Shown: positions 8,763-17,944 of the stretch, piece by piece
How positions within the stretch are numbered: the first letter of the stretch is position 1
Layout: the number at the start of each line of letters is the position of its first letter
Origin: an uncultured Eggerthellaceae bacterium
GTDB taxonomy: Bacteria; Actinomycetota; Coriobacteriia; Coriobacteriales; Eggerthellaceae
Direction: 5' to 3'
Length of the DNA: 63,434 nt
NCBI GenBank assembly: GCA_910584145.1
Contig: CAJTXX010000007.1
Location: forward strand, 1 to 63,434
The notes under the pieces: model-generated
What the model was told of the DNA's origin: nothing
Seen by the model: only the letters and a program-made list of their open reading frames with translations
The model's database searches: none
Program-made: the position numbers and the translations under genes

Positions 8763-11700
8763 ATCCAACTGGGGATGACCCCGCAGATCGAGAAAAAATT
8801 TCGACCGCTGACGCGGTAACAGACGAACCTGCATCAGCGGAAGGTTGCGCCGCCGGTGTGGCCGATCCCTACACGGTCGACTTTTACGGCGCAGCCGACA
8901 AGGCACCGAACGTCACCTCTGTAGCCATACCTGCTACGGTCGAGCGCATCGACCTGGCTTTCTTCCAGCGCTTCCCGAACGCCGCCTCGGTGCAGGTGGG
9001 CGAGGGCAACGCTGCCTATTCCAGCCACAACGGCATGCTCTTCGACGAAGAGCTCACGAACCTCCTCCTCGTTCCAGAGGGTATGGAGGGCGCCGCCGTG
9101 CTCCCTGTATCTGCCGCCTCTGTCCCTGCTTGCGTCTTTTCCCGATGCACCAAGCTCTCGGCGGTGGAGTTCCCGACAGGGGGCACGGATAGGCTGCCTC
9201 TCATCTCTTGGAACGGCATCCTATACAGCAAGAACACCGATGCGGAAGATGCGGCCGATGGAGCGCTCACGCTCATAGCAGCACCTGCTGGCTTGGGCGC
9301 GAGCGCGGCTATCGTGCCCGAGTGCACGGCTATAGCCGAGGGCGCCTTCGCAGGCAACCGCGATCTGCGCACCATCGTCGCCTCGGGCGCGATCGAGGCG
9401 ATCGGGGTGGCGGCTTCCGCATCCGATGATGGGGGCGCAGCCGAGAGCGCCGAGGCAGATGCGCTTCCCGCCTTCGCGGCTGAGGCCATCGCCAGCGCCA
9501 CCGTCATAACCTCCGAGCGTGCAGCTTGGGAAGCGGCTGGGTTCACCAGCTTCGCTGATGCGGCTGAGCCGGGAGATGCCATCGAGCCCATCGAGGGCAG
9601 CGGCTTCGCTTTCGAGCTGCAACCCGACATGACGCTCTCGGTGCGCTGGGCTGGCAGCGATCCTGCTCCTGCCGCGCTCGACATACCCGCCTATGGTGTG
9701 CTTGATGGCGTGCGCTATGCCGTGGCCTCTGTCGCCCCGGGCGCATTCGAGGGCCAGGAGAGCATCGTCACCGTCGATGCTCCATCCACGCTCGCCTCCA
9801 TAGGCGACGGCGCCTTCGATGGCTGCGCGAACCTCAAGACCGCGCATCTGCCCAACAGCGTGCGCACTATAGGTAAGCGCGCCTTCGCTGGTACGGCCCT
9901 GCTCTCGCTCGCGCTGCCGACGAGCCTCGATGTCCTAGGCGCAGAAGCGCTCGCCGGCATCAACGGCACCGATATCGTCGCCCTGCACGATGTGCCCGGC
10001 GTGTCCGATACCGCGCTCGCTGGTGCGTCGAACGTGAGCATCTACACGCCTGCGCGCACGAGCGGCATGTACAGTTGGATAATCGGCGCGCCAACGCAGA
10101 GCAACCACCTCTACCCGTATGCGTTGGAGCTGCCCGCGAAGACCATTGAGCTCGCATCTGGTGAGGAAGCCGACCTGTTCGACGAGGGTGCCTACAAAGC
10201 GCTCGGCGAGGTGGAGACGAACTACACCTACCGCGCTCAGTCGATCAGCGTCTCCGATGAAGGCGGTATCTCGGCCAAGCAGATAGGCAATGCCGATGTG
10301 AAGGTGGAGCTCGCCGTTGCCCTGCAAGAGGTCGTGGTGAGCGGCGTTAAGAGCTCCGATATGCGCCTTGAGCGCGCGGCCCTGCGCCCGATGGGCGATG
10401 CCGAGGATGCGGTGAGCATCGTGACGATAGCCACCCCGGTGACCCTCGCCTCAGCTGCGAGGAGCATCGCCGTGCAGCCCGCCAGCGCCCAACCGCAAGC
10501 AGCCGCCGAAGCCGGAGACCCCGAGGCCCGGGCGGCAACGGTCAACATCACGTTCAACCCCAACGGGGGTTACTGGATAGGCTCTCCTACTCCGACCGCT
10601 ACGGAGGTATCCGAGGGGGGAGCGGCGATGGCATCCGGAGGGACGATTGCGCCATCGCCGACACCGTCGACTGGGGGGGATAAAAACCCTCGCACCTCAA
10701 GCCACGCACAGGGCTCTTCGATCGAAGGATACCTCGGTAAGCATGTGCCATATCATGACGGAGACTCGAACTATGTGTTCGCTGGATGGAGTGAGAGCTC
10801 TACGGCTTCGAGCGGTAGTAAAACAATCACTGTCGGAAGCTCTGCTAAAACTTACTACGCAGTGTGGGAATATTCTTTGCCGCAGTATTCAGCAAAGGTT
10901 GCACCGGGGGCCAATATCGGTGTTGCGTGCGTTTCGAGCAACAAGCAATACGCTACATGGGTACCCAGTTCGCCATCCCATAGGCCTGGTTCGAAATTCT
11001 ATGTGAGCGCTCTTCCTGGATATGATATCAATGAGAAGGCGCTGTCTACTCCTTATCCTACCACTTCATTAAGTTATTACGTTGAGGGTGAGTACGGCGT
11101 TATCGAATGTGTCTTTGGACCCGAATCCAGACTGTGGCCGGCTGTAACGATTTCTCTTGCAAAGAAGAGCTATAACATCACAGCCAATAAGGGCACCGGC
11201 GTGAGCGCTCTCACGCTCTCGAAGACGAGCTACCAGATCGGCACATCAACGCAGACTTTCACGGTGACTGCGACAGCTAATGCGGGATATGACGCTAGCA
11301 AGCTGACGCTCACGCGCGTGAGCGGCCCTAACGTCACCTTCACGAATAACGGTACTGGCACAGTCACTGTTAATATCCCGGCGAACGCGACGGAGAATCT
11401 TGTTCTGTCGGGCTCGCTGCCGGCGAGCGCCAGTACCATCACGGCGAACAAGGGAACTGGCGTGAGCGCATTCACGCTCTCGAAAACAAGCTATAACCAT
11501 ATCTCGTCAGCCCAGACCTTCACCGTGAAAGCCACAGCGCTTACGGGCTACAACGCGAGCAAGCTCACCCTTACGCGTGTGAGCGGTCCGAGCGTCACGT
11601 TCACGAACAATGGGAGCGGCACCGTTACAGTGAACATCCCCGCGAACGCAACAGGAAATCTGACCTTATCAGGTTCGCTTGCAGCGAATACGTATACCAT

Positions 11701-14700
11701 CACGGCGAACAAGGGTACCGGCGTGAGCGCGTTCACGCTCTCGAAGACAAGCTATACGTTCAGCTCGTCAGCCCAGACCTTCACCGTGAAGGCCACAGCG
11801 CTCACCGGCTACAACGCGAGCAAGCTCACGCTCTCGAAGTCGAGCGGCCCGAGCGCCACATTCACTAATAATGGTTCTGCCACCGTTACGGTGAACATCC
11901 CCGCGAACGCAACAGGAAATCTGACCTTATCAGGTTCGCTTGCAGCGAATACTTACACCATCACAGCGAATAAAGGAGATGGCGTAGGCAGCTTCAAGCT
12001 CTCGAAGTCGAGCTATACATACAGTGCGTCAGCTCAGGCCCTTACGGTTTCGGCTTATAGCAGCGCCGAGTGGTACGACGAGAGCAAGCTCACCCTCTCG
12101 CGCACGAGTGGCCCGAGCGCCACGTTCGCTAACAATGGCGCTGCTACCGTTACGGTGACCATACCCGCTAATGCGACAGGTAATCTCGTTCTGTCAGGTT
12201 CGCTTGCGCTGAAGGAATACAACATCATCGCAAACAAATCAAGCGGCGTAGATGAGTTCATACTCTCGCAAACGACCTATACCTACAGTGAAGAGATGCA
12301 AGAATTCACAGTGCGGATCACAGCCTTGCGTGGCTATAACAATCTCTTGTATTTGACGACTGCAGACCGAGATATATCCTTCACGAACAACAGGACGGCT
12401 CTCGTCACCGTTTCTATACGTCCTTACCACACAGGGGATATATCCTTCTCGGGAATGGCTGCCGAGAATCAAGCTGCGATCACCTTCGAGGCGCAGCCGG
12501 GAGGCACGGTTTCCCCGTCTGGCACGTGGAATGTCGGCGTGGTCACGGGAAGCCAAGAATCTGAGGCGAGTGCTAATTCGGGCTACAAGTTCGACGGTTG
12601 GTACGATGGTGCTGATCGGATCCCTATCTACAACACCGGCAATGGTGTGTTCGTAGACCCCGTGGAGGGTAAAACTCTGTACGTGAACGGCTCTGCTGCG
12701 GCGACGTTGACAGACAAGACATATACGGCGCATTTCAGCCCTCGGACTGATCTGGGCTACAAGATCGAGTACTACTATCAGGGAAAAGATGGCACGTGGC
12801 CCACGACAGCTACGTATTCAACGGCCAAGTCGAACGGCACCCTCAACGAGTCGAAGACCATATCGGGGGCAGACGTCGAGGTGTCCACCAACGCGCAGCA
12901 TCCTCAGATACCGGCGCTCACGGCGAACAAAGAGATATATGTGCGCAATAACGGCGGCAGCGGCAAGGCCGATGTGCTGACGGCGACCATCAAAGCGGAC
13001 GGGTCGACCGTGTTCAAGGTGTATTACAAGATAAAGTTCAAGATCGACTACACCACTTCCGATGCCGGCAAAGGCACGGTCGATGAAGGCGGCGGCTGGC
13101 ATGCCTATGGCGACCAGACCGGCGAGGCTGCGAACGTCACCGCGAAGAACGGTTACTCGTTCACCGGATGGAGCCCGGCGCATAGCGCAACGGCTCTGGT
13201 GAAGGCGGCGATGACCTACATAGCCCAGTTCAAGGCGAACGACTATCTCATCACCTTGAACACGGCAGGCGGCTCGGTCGCAGGCTGGACGCAAGTGAGC
13301 CCGAATGCCACCTACACCAAGGGTTATACGATAGAGTCGAACACGTTCAGCTTGCCTACGCCTGCGCGCAGCGGTTACACGTTCGGTGGTTGGCAGCTCA
13401 ACGGCTCGGGCTCAGCGAGCACGTCGGTATCCATTCCCAAGGGCTCTACCGGCAACAAGAGCTACACCGCCGTGTGGGCCGAGAACATGGTGACGCTGAC
13501 GTTCACCGCAGCAGATAGCGGCTCTACGGTGAGCCCGTCTGGGCCGCAGGCGCCCATAGGCGCGGTGACCGGCTCGATGAGCTCTACCGCCACCGTGCGC
13601 ACCGGCTATACCTTCAAGGGTTGGTTCAGCGATGTCGCGGGGTGGATATACGACACGTCAGGGAGCGTGTATGTGGATGGCACCACTTTGCATGCCAAGG
13701 GTTCGGCAGCGTCCCCGTTGGTCTCGGCGACGTATGAGGCTCGCACCGTCGCCAAGGACGTCACCATCAATTGGAACTCCAATGGCGGTACCGATGTCGC
13801 TTCTGGCACGGTCAGGTTCGACGGAACGCTGTCGTTCAGGTGGTCGACGCTTCCTGTCCCTGCCAAGACCGGTTATACCTTCGGTGGCTGGTATGCGTCG
13901 AGCGACCTGTCGGGCAGCCCGATAAGCCCGTCTACCAAGGTGACCTCCGAAGGCCCCATAACCTACTACGCCAAATGGAACGGCAACGCGTATAGGGTGG
14001 CATTCGATGGCAATGGAGCCACCTCGGGCAGCACGGCCGCGATGGACATGATCTTCGGCATACCGAAGAACCTCACGCCGAACGGCTTCGTTAAGGCGGG
14101 GCACACCTTCAAGGGTTGGGCGACGTCGGAAGGCAGCACCGACGTGCGATTCGCCGATTGTGCGTCGGTGATCAACCTGAGCTCTGTGGAGGGTGCGACG
14201 GTGACGCTGTATGCGGTGTGGGAAGTGAACCGCTACACGATAACGTGGGACCCCCGCAGCGGCCACTGGGACGATGGGACGACGACGGCTAAGACCTCTC
14301 AGCACGAGTACGGCTCGAAGGCGTCCGGCCTTGATGGCTCGACGCTGCCTACCAGGGAAGGATACGCCTTCGATGCGTGGACGACCGCGCCCGATGCCCC
14401 ATCGGGTGTCAGGGAGATAACCGTTGTGGAAGATGCGTCCTACTTCGCGAAGTGGGAGGCCATCATCTACCTGATAGCCTACGACGGCAATGGCGCTACG
14501 AGCGGCTCGATGGCATCTGAATCGCGCCGCTACGACGAGGCGGCTCCGCTCGCCAAGAACGCGTTCGCGCGGGCGGGGCACACCTTCCTCGGATGGTCGC
14601 GCAACAGCAGCGCCACCACGCCCGAGTTCCGCGACCAGCAAGAAGTGAGCGGGCTCGCTGTCGAGGAAGGCAAGACAGTCACCCTCTTCGCCATCTGGCA

Positions 14701-15856
14701 AGAGAACGAGGATGCCACCTATGTCGTTGAGCACTGGGTGGAGAACCTCGAAGGCACATTCGACCTGACGCGCGAGGAGCTGCCCGGCAAGACCGGTGCT
14801 ACCGTATCGGTCGTGCCCTTGGAGGATGCGAGCTTCTACCTCGATGAGGGAGATGGGCGCAACCTGCTGAGCGGCACGGTGAGCTCGGATGGGTCGCTCA
14901 CGCTGAAGGCGTACTACAAGCGCTACCGCGGCAGCCTGACTTACCAGTGGGGGACGGATACCGTGCCCGCAGGCATCCAGCTGCCGAGCGATCAGGCGGT
15001 GTATGTCTGCGGCCAGACCGTGCGCGTAGCAGATGCTCCGAGTGCAGAGGGGTATACCTTCAGCGGCTGGCAGGGCACCTACGGGGAAGGCATCGTCGTG
15101 CCCATCAAGTCCGATGGCACCTTCACCATGCCCAACTCCGATGTGACCTTGACGGGTACTTGGACCGCCCTTCCGGCGCGCATCGTCTTCGAAGCCAACG
15201 GTGGCGAGAAGGAAGACGGCGTTGACCTGGCAGGCGTCACGGGCCAGGCTATAGAGGACACCGCGCTTCCCGATGAGAGCAAGGTGAAGCGCGTCGGCTA
15301 CAAGCTCGCCGGCTGGTATGCAGACCCTGAGCTTGCAGGAGATGCGCTCGCGGCGCTGCCGAGCACCTTCCCGGCAGGCACTACCACCTACTACGCGAAG
15401 TGGGTGCCCGTTATGAGCGTGACCGCCCCTGTGGTGGTGCCGGTGGGGGTGTTCAAGTCGTCCGTCGGCCTCGAGCCCATCGAGACGAGCGCCGTCTTCC
15501 GTTCGTTCTCGCCGGTGGCGGGAGACCTGACCCTCGAGTCGGGGCTGTCTTCTGGCACGGGCCCGTCTGGCGCCACTGATGCCGAGCGGCGGGAGAACCT
15601 GCTGCGCATCTTCTCCGATAGCGCAGAGGATGTGGCGGTGCTGTTCGCCGATGCGGACGACGCGAGCAAGTTCGGGCGCGTGCCTTTGCTCGGCACCGCT
15701 GCGGGCAGCGCGCTCGGCAAGCTGCGCGTAGAGCCTGCGCAGGAGAAGGGCATCGACTACAAGCTCGACCTCGAGCAGGTACAGGTGCGGGATGTGACCG
15801 TGCCGGAGGGCGAGGCGCCGATAGCGCTCCTGCACTTCACATTCGAGATAGCTTGA
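8753..15856 (+). CDS. giant surface protein: LRR, 87-aa tandem repeats, InlB B-repeat modules (body)
   Basis: Body of the gene that begins at 8214, in the -1 frame; no credible start codon of its own exists, so 8753 marks the first codon after the G tract. Order: BspA-type leucine-rich segments (NVTSVAIPATVERIDLAFF; DGAFDGCANLKTAHLPNSV), a Ser/Thr linker, five tandem repeats of 87-88 residues (11177-12485), then many InlB B/Flg_new (PF09479-like) modules marked by GYKFDGWYDG, GYTFGGWQLNG, AGHTFKGWATS, AGHTFLGWSRN and YYAKW. The last about 150 residues form a different domain (VTAPVVVPVGV ... LLHFTFEIA) without a membrane anchor. Such proteins bind host or matrix ligands in other bacteria; the ligand here is unknown. 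GC content is visibly lower at about 10.7-12.5 kb. Confidence 0.78.
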   Translation, partial: SALNPTGDDPADREKISTADAVTDEPASAEGCAAGVADPYTVDFYGAADKAPNVTSVAIPATVERIDLAFFQRFPNAASVQVGEGNAAYSSHNGMLFDEELTNLLLVPEGMEGAAVLPVSAASVPACVFSRCTKLSAVEFPTGGTDRLPLISWNGILYSKNTDAEDAADGALTLIAAPAGLGASAAIVPECTAIAEGAFAGNRDLRTIVASGAIEAIGVAASASDDGGAAESAEADALPAFAAEAIASATVITSERAAWEAAGFTSFADAAEPGDAIEPIEGSGFAFELQPDMTLSVRWAGSDPAPAALDIPAYGVLDGVRYAVASVAPGAFEGQESIVTVDAPSTLASIGDGAFDGCANLKTAHLPNSVRTIGKRAFAGTALLSLALPTSLDVLGAEALAGINGTDIVALHDVPGVSDTALAGASNVSIYTPARTSGMYSWIIGAPTQSNHLYPYALELPAKTIELASGEEADLFDEGAYKALGEVETNYTYRAQSISVSDEGGISAKQIGNADVKVELAVALQEVVVSGVKSSDMRLERAALRPMGDAEDAVSIVTIATPVTLASAARSIAVQPASAQPQAAAEAGDPEARAATVNITFNPNGGYWIGSPTPTATEVSEGGAAMASGGTIAPSPTPSTGGDKNPRTSSHAQGSSIEGYLGKHVPYHDGDSNYVFAGWSESSTASSGSKTITVGSSAKTYYAVWEYSLPQYSAKVAPGANIGVACVSSNKQYATWVPSSPSHRPGSKFYVSALPGYDINEKALSTPYPTTSLSYYVEGEYGVIECVFGPESRLWPAVTISLAKKSYNITANKGTGVSALTLSKTSYQIGTSTQTFTVTATANAGYDASKLTLTRVSGPNVTFTNNGTGTVTVNIPANATENLVLSGSLPASASTITANKGTGVSAFTLSKTSYNHISSAQTFTVKATALTGYNASKLTLTRVSGPSVTFTNNGSGTVTVNIPANATGNLTLSGSLAANTYTITANKGTGVSAFTLSKTSYTFSSSAQTFTVKATALTGYNASKLTLSKSSGPSATFTNNGSATVTVNIPANATGNLTLSGSLAANTYTITANKGDGVGSFKLSKSSYTYSASAQALTVSAYSSAEWYDESKLTLSRTSGPSATFANNGAATVTVTIPANATGNLVLSGSLALKEYNIIANKSSGVDEFILSQTTYTYSEEMQEFTVRITALRGYNNLLYLTTADRDISFTNNRTALVTVSIRPYHTGDISFSGMAAENQAAITFEAQPGGTVSPSGTWNVGVVTGSQESEASANSGYKFDGWYDGADRIPIYNTGNGVFVDPVEGKTLYVNGSAAATLTDKTYTAHFSPRTDLGYKIEYYYQGKDGTWPTTATYSTAKSNGTLNESKTISGADVEVSTNAQHPQIPALTANKEIYVRNNGGSGKADVLTATIKADGSTVFKVYYKIKFKIDYTTSDAGKGTVDEGGGWHAYGDQTGEAANVTAKNGYSFTGWSPAHSATALVKAAMTYIAQFKANDYLITLNTAGGSVAGWTQVSPNATYTKGYTIESNTFSLPTPARSGYTFGGWQLNGSGSASTSVSIPKGSTGNKSYTAVWAENMVTLTFTAADSGSTVSPSGPQAPIGAVTGSMSSTATVRTGYTFKGWFSDVAGWIYDTSGSVYVDGTTLHAKGSAASPLVSATYEARTVAKDVTINWNSNGGTDVASGTVRFDGTLSFRWSTLPVPAKTGYTFGGWYASSDLSGSPISPSTKVTSEGPITYYAKWNGNAYRVAFDGNGATSGSTAAMDMIFGIPKNLTPNGFVKAGHTFKGWATSEGSTDVRFADCASVINLSSVEGATVTLYAVWEVNRYTITWDPRSGHWDDGTTTAKTSQHEYGSKASGLDGSTLPTREGYAFDAWTTAPDAPSGVREITVVEDASYFAKWEAIIYLIAYDGNGATSGSMASESRRYDEAAPLAKNAFARAGHTFLGWSRNSSATTPEFRDQQEVSGLAVEEGKTVTLFAIWQENEDATYVVEHWVENLEGTFDLTREELPGKTGATVSVVPLEDASFYLDEGDGRNLLSGTVSSDGSLTLKAYYKRYRGSLTYQWGTDTVPAGIQLPSDQAVYVCGQTVRVADAPSAEGYTFSGWQGTYGEGIVVPIKSDGTFTMPNSDVTLTGTWTALPARIVFEANGGEKEDGVDLAGVTGQAIEDTALPDESKVKRVGYKLAGWYADPELAGDALAALPSTFPAGTTTYYAKWVPVMSVTAPVVVPVGVFKSSVGLEPIETSAVFRSFSPVAGDLTLESGLSSGTGPSGATDAERRENLLRIFSDSAEDVAVLFADADDASKFGRVPLLGTAAGSALGKLRVEPAQEKGIDYKLDLEQVQVRDVTVPEGEAPIALLHFTFEIA
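11177..12485 (+). repeat. five tandem protein-coding repeats of 261-264 bp
   Basis: Repeat starts (the codon for I in ITANKG) fall at 11177, 11438, 11699, 11960 and 12224, i.e. spacing 261, 261, 261 and 264. Each unit carries ITANKGTGVSAFTLSKTSY, a TGYNASKLTL strand, GPSATFTNNGS and NIPANATGNLTLSGSL. Units 2 and 3 share a long stretch identical in DNA (around 11640-11690 and 11901-11951), so expansion or homogenisation is recent. Confidence 0.92.
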
Positions 15857-15888
15857 CCGCAAACGGAAAGCTCACGGAGGAGATATAC

Positions 15889-16503
15889 ATGACCACAGAC
15901 AGAGACAACAGCCCAGAGCAGATGCACCCCCACGCGGGCATGCCGCCCTCAGCGCCGGTGCCAGGTGCCTACGGCAGCCCTGCCGGCAGGCCGCAGGCAG
16001 GGCAGGGGAGCGCCAAGCGCACGGTCGTCATCGTGCTCGTCGCGCTCATCGCGGCGGTGGCGATCATCGTGGCGCTTGTCCTCGCATTCTGCGGCAAGGG
16101 CGACTTCTACGATTCCAACTCGCTCATCGGGCAAGCGCCCTACAAGAGCCAAGAAGAGGTGCAGGCCGAGCTCGACCGCATCGTGGAAGAGGGGATGCTC
16201 AACATCTCCATCGCGAGCGTCATCGAGTTCGCTGACGGCACGAGCCCGGGTACGGCCTACATAGAGAACGTGCCAGGCAACCACTACGTGATGCAGGTGG
16301 ATATCGTGCTAGACGAAACCGGCGAGACGATCTACCGATCAGGCGGCCTCAAGCCCGACAGCTACATCGAGAAGATCGCGCTGTCGCAAGACTTGGATGC
16401 GGGCAGCTATGCCGCTACCGCCACCTTCCACGCGCTCGACCCCGACACGCTCGATGAAGTGGGCCAAGCCGCCGCGAAGGTGACGCTGAACGTGCTCGGG
16501 TAA
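15889..16503 (+). CDS. single-pass membrane protein, paralogue of 17279-17857, unknown function
   Basis: A 204-aa protein: Pro/Gly-rich cytosolic head, one membrane segment at about residues 45-67, then an exported domain with NSLIGQAPYKSQEEVQAEL, LNISIAS, IENVPGNHYVMQVDIV, IYRSGGLKP and a C-terminal FHALDPDTLDEVGQ...VTLNVLG. The outer domain is about half identical by eye to that of the gene at 17279, so the two are duplicates flanking the small secreted protein. I read the fold as a beta-sandwich, without family name. The ATG at 15889 follows GGAGGAG; the preceding giant gene ends only 32 bases upstream, so co-transcription is likely. Possible role: assembly or retention of the surface proteins encoded around it (inference from context). 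Confidence 0.72.
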   Translation: MTTDRDNSPEQMHPHAGMPPSAPVPGAYGSPAGRPQAGQGSAKRTVVIVLVALIAAVAIIVALVLAFCGKGDFYDSNSLIGQAPYKSQEEVQAELDRIVEEGMLNISIASVIEFADGTSPGTAYIENVPGNHYVMQVDIVLDETGETIYRSGGLKPDSYIEKIALSQDLDAGSYAATATFHALDPDTLDEVGQAAAKVTLNVLG

Positions 16504-16523
16504 GCGAGCGAGCAGAGGTATCA

Positions 16524-16541
16524 AAGGGCAAGGGAGCCCTT
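16524..16541 (+). other. small hairpin before the secreted-protein gene
   Basis: AAGGGC / GCCCTT with a 6-base loop, 47 bases before the ATG at 16589. It may set differential mRNA levels inside the operon; no T-tract follows. Confidence 0.3.
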
Positions 16542-16588
16542 GGATATATGAGCAAGGAATGGTCAAACGACACAAGGAGGAAACGACC

Positions 16589-17179
16589 ATGAAGAAGATG
16601 AGCAAGACTCTCGGTGCAGTGGCAGCTTCTGCGGCTCTGGCTATCGGTTGCGCGATGCCGGCGTTCGCGGCTGAGGGTAGCGTGAACGCCGAGACCCAGA
16701 ACATCGTCGGCGACGCTACGGGTGCGACCGGCGAGACCGAGGTGCGTCTGTTCGGCTACGACAGCTCCAGCCAGATCGTGGCCACCATCCCGGTGAGCCT
16801 GACCGTGGCCGCTCCGCAGGATGGCGGCGCCATCACTCCGCCGACCGCTGACAAGTACGCCATCACCAACCAGGGCGACCTGGGCATCAAGGTGACCAAG
16901 GTCAAGGGCGTTCCTTACAGCGGCTGGACCCTGTCGTCGTCTTCCACGGTGACGCCGGGCAGCAACAACGCGATCCTGCTGAACGTGGCCAACGGCGGTA
17001 GCACCGTCCAGGTGAAGCCGACCGAGGCATCCATCACTGCCGATTTCACGGCTCCTGCGAAGGGCGACAAGGTGAACATGGCGCTCTCCGGCGAGGCTCA
17101 GCCCAAGACCGGCAGCACTTTCGCTGAGACGGCCGTTCCTGCGGTGAAGGTGGTCTACACCATCGCTCAGGCTGACTAG
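16589..17179 (+). CDS. small secreted protein, candidate major surface subunit
   Basis: A 196-aa protein with a clear Sec signal peptide (MKKMSKTL, Ala/Val-rich core, cleavage near AFA/AEG). The mature part is Thr/Ser/Val-rich, all-beta in appearance, with QIVATIPVSLTVAAP, ITPPTADKYAITNQGDLGIK and a C-terminal VPAVKVVYTIAQAD. It has no anchor, Cys or LPXTG. AAGGAGG upstream is the best ribosome site of the locus and a stem-loop follows the gene, both consistent with high expression. Its overall pattern recurs in the C-terminal domain of the giant protein encoded upstream. No family name known to me; WxL or camelysin-like proteins were considered, but their diagnostic motifs are absent. Confidence 0.75.
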   Translation: MKKMSKTLGAVAASAALAIGCAMPAFAAEGSVNAETQNIVGDATGATGETEVRLFGYDSSSQIVATIPVSLTVAAPQDGGAITPPTADKYAITNQGDLGIKVTKVKGVPYSGWTLSSSSTVTPGSNNAILLNVANGGSTVQVKPTEASITADFTAPAKGDKVNMALSGEAQPKTGSTFAETAVPAVKVVYTIAQAD

Positions 17180-17218
17180 CTGAAAGCGAGCCTCTGAGAG
17201 CGCGCAAGCGCTGAGAGC

Positions 17219-17251
17219 GGGGCCGCCGGTGCTTGGCGGCGCGGCGGCCCC
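17219..17251 (+). terminator. GC-rich stem-loop after the secreted-protein gene
   Basis: Perfect 9-bp stem GGGGCCGCC / GGCGGCCCC (17219-17227, 17243-17251), followed only by TTGTGT. It is probably a partial terminator or 3' stabiliser, since the next gene begins 28 bases later. Confidence 0.55.
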
Positions 17252-17278
17252 TTGTGTCCACCCGGTATGAGGATGAAC

Positions 17279-17857
17279 ATGGAACAGATTACACCGAATG
17301 CCCCCGGCTCAGGCGCGCCGCGAGCCGATGCGGGCGAGCCTGCCCGTGAGAAGAAGCGGCGCGGCGCAGCCTTCTGGATAGCGGTCGTGGTGGCCATAGC
17401 GGCCCTTGCGGCAGCGTGCACCTTCGCGTACATCTGGTGGCAGGGCCAGCAGGGCTCAAGCCGCGATGCGAACGCGCTCATCGGCCAGATAGAGGGCAAG
17501 AGCCAAGAAGAGGTGCAAGCCGAGCTCGACCGCATCGTGGAGGAGGGCATGTTCAACATCTCCATCGCGAGCACGGTCGACTTTGAGGACGGCGCCTCGG
17601 AAGGCGCGATCAAGATCGAGAACGTGCCGGGCAACCGCTATCTGATGCAGGTGGATATCGTGCGCGATGATACAGACGAGATCATCTACCAAAGCGGCAT
17701 CTTAGAGCCGAATTACCACATACAGTCCGCTCGCTTGGACGCAGAGCTTCCTGCGGGTACGTATGCGTGCACGGCGATCTTCCACGCGCTCGACCCGGCA
17801 AGCGAAGAGGAGATCGGCCAGGCCGCCGCGAACATGACGATACGGGTGCTCAGCTAG
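17279..17857 (+). CDS. single-pass membrane protein, paralogue of 15889-16503
   Basis: A 192-aa protein with a short basic cytosolic head (EKKRRG), a membrane segment at about residues 30-52 and an outer domain that repeats the plan of its paralogue: NALIGQIEGKSQEEVQAEL, FNISIAS, IENVPGNRYLMQVDIV, IIYQSGILEP, FHALDPASEEEIGQAA. The ATG at 17279 is preceded by GAGG at a distance of six; in-frame ATGs at 17267 and 17273 and a TTG at 17252 are less well placed. The pair flanks the small secreted protein, which suggests partners of it. Function unknown. Confidence 0.7.
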   Translation: MEQITPNAPGSGAPRADAGEPAREKKRRGAAFWIAVVVAIAALAAACTFAYIWWQGQQGSSRDANALIGQIEGKSQEEVQAELDRIVEEGMFNISIASTVDFEDGASEGAIKIENVPGNRYLMQVDIVRDDTDEIIYQSGILEPNYHIQSARLDAELPAGTYACTAIFHALDPASEEEIGQAAANMTIRVLS

Positions 17858-17944
17858 GGCGGGGAAGCACCGCATCGGGCGGGCGTGGCACCGCCGCGAA
17901 GGCAGGGCGCCAGCGCGCGCTCGATCAAGGGTGAGGGAAACATC

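Noticed and set aside
11177..12485. Regular repeats considered as a CRISPR array
   Set aside because: The units are 261-264 bp, fully coding, contiguous and without unique spacers; no cas genes are present.
16589..17179. WxL or camelysin/TasA assignment of the small secreted protein
   Set aside because: No WxL tryptophan motifs and no SipW-type signal; left as unknown.
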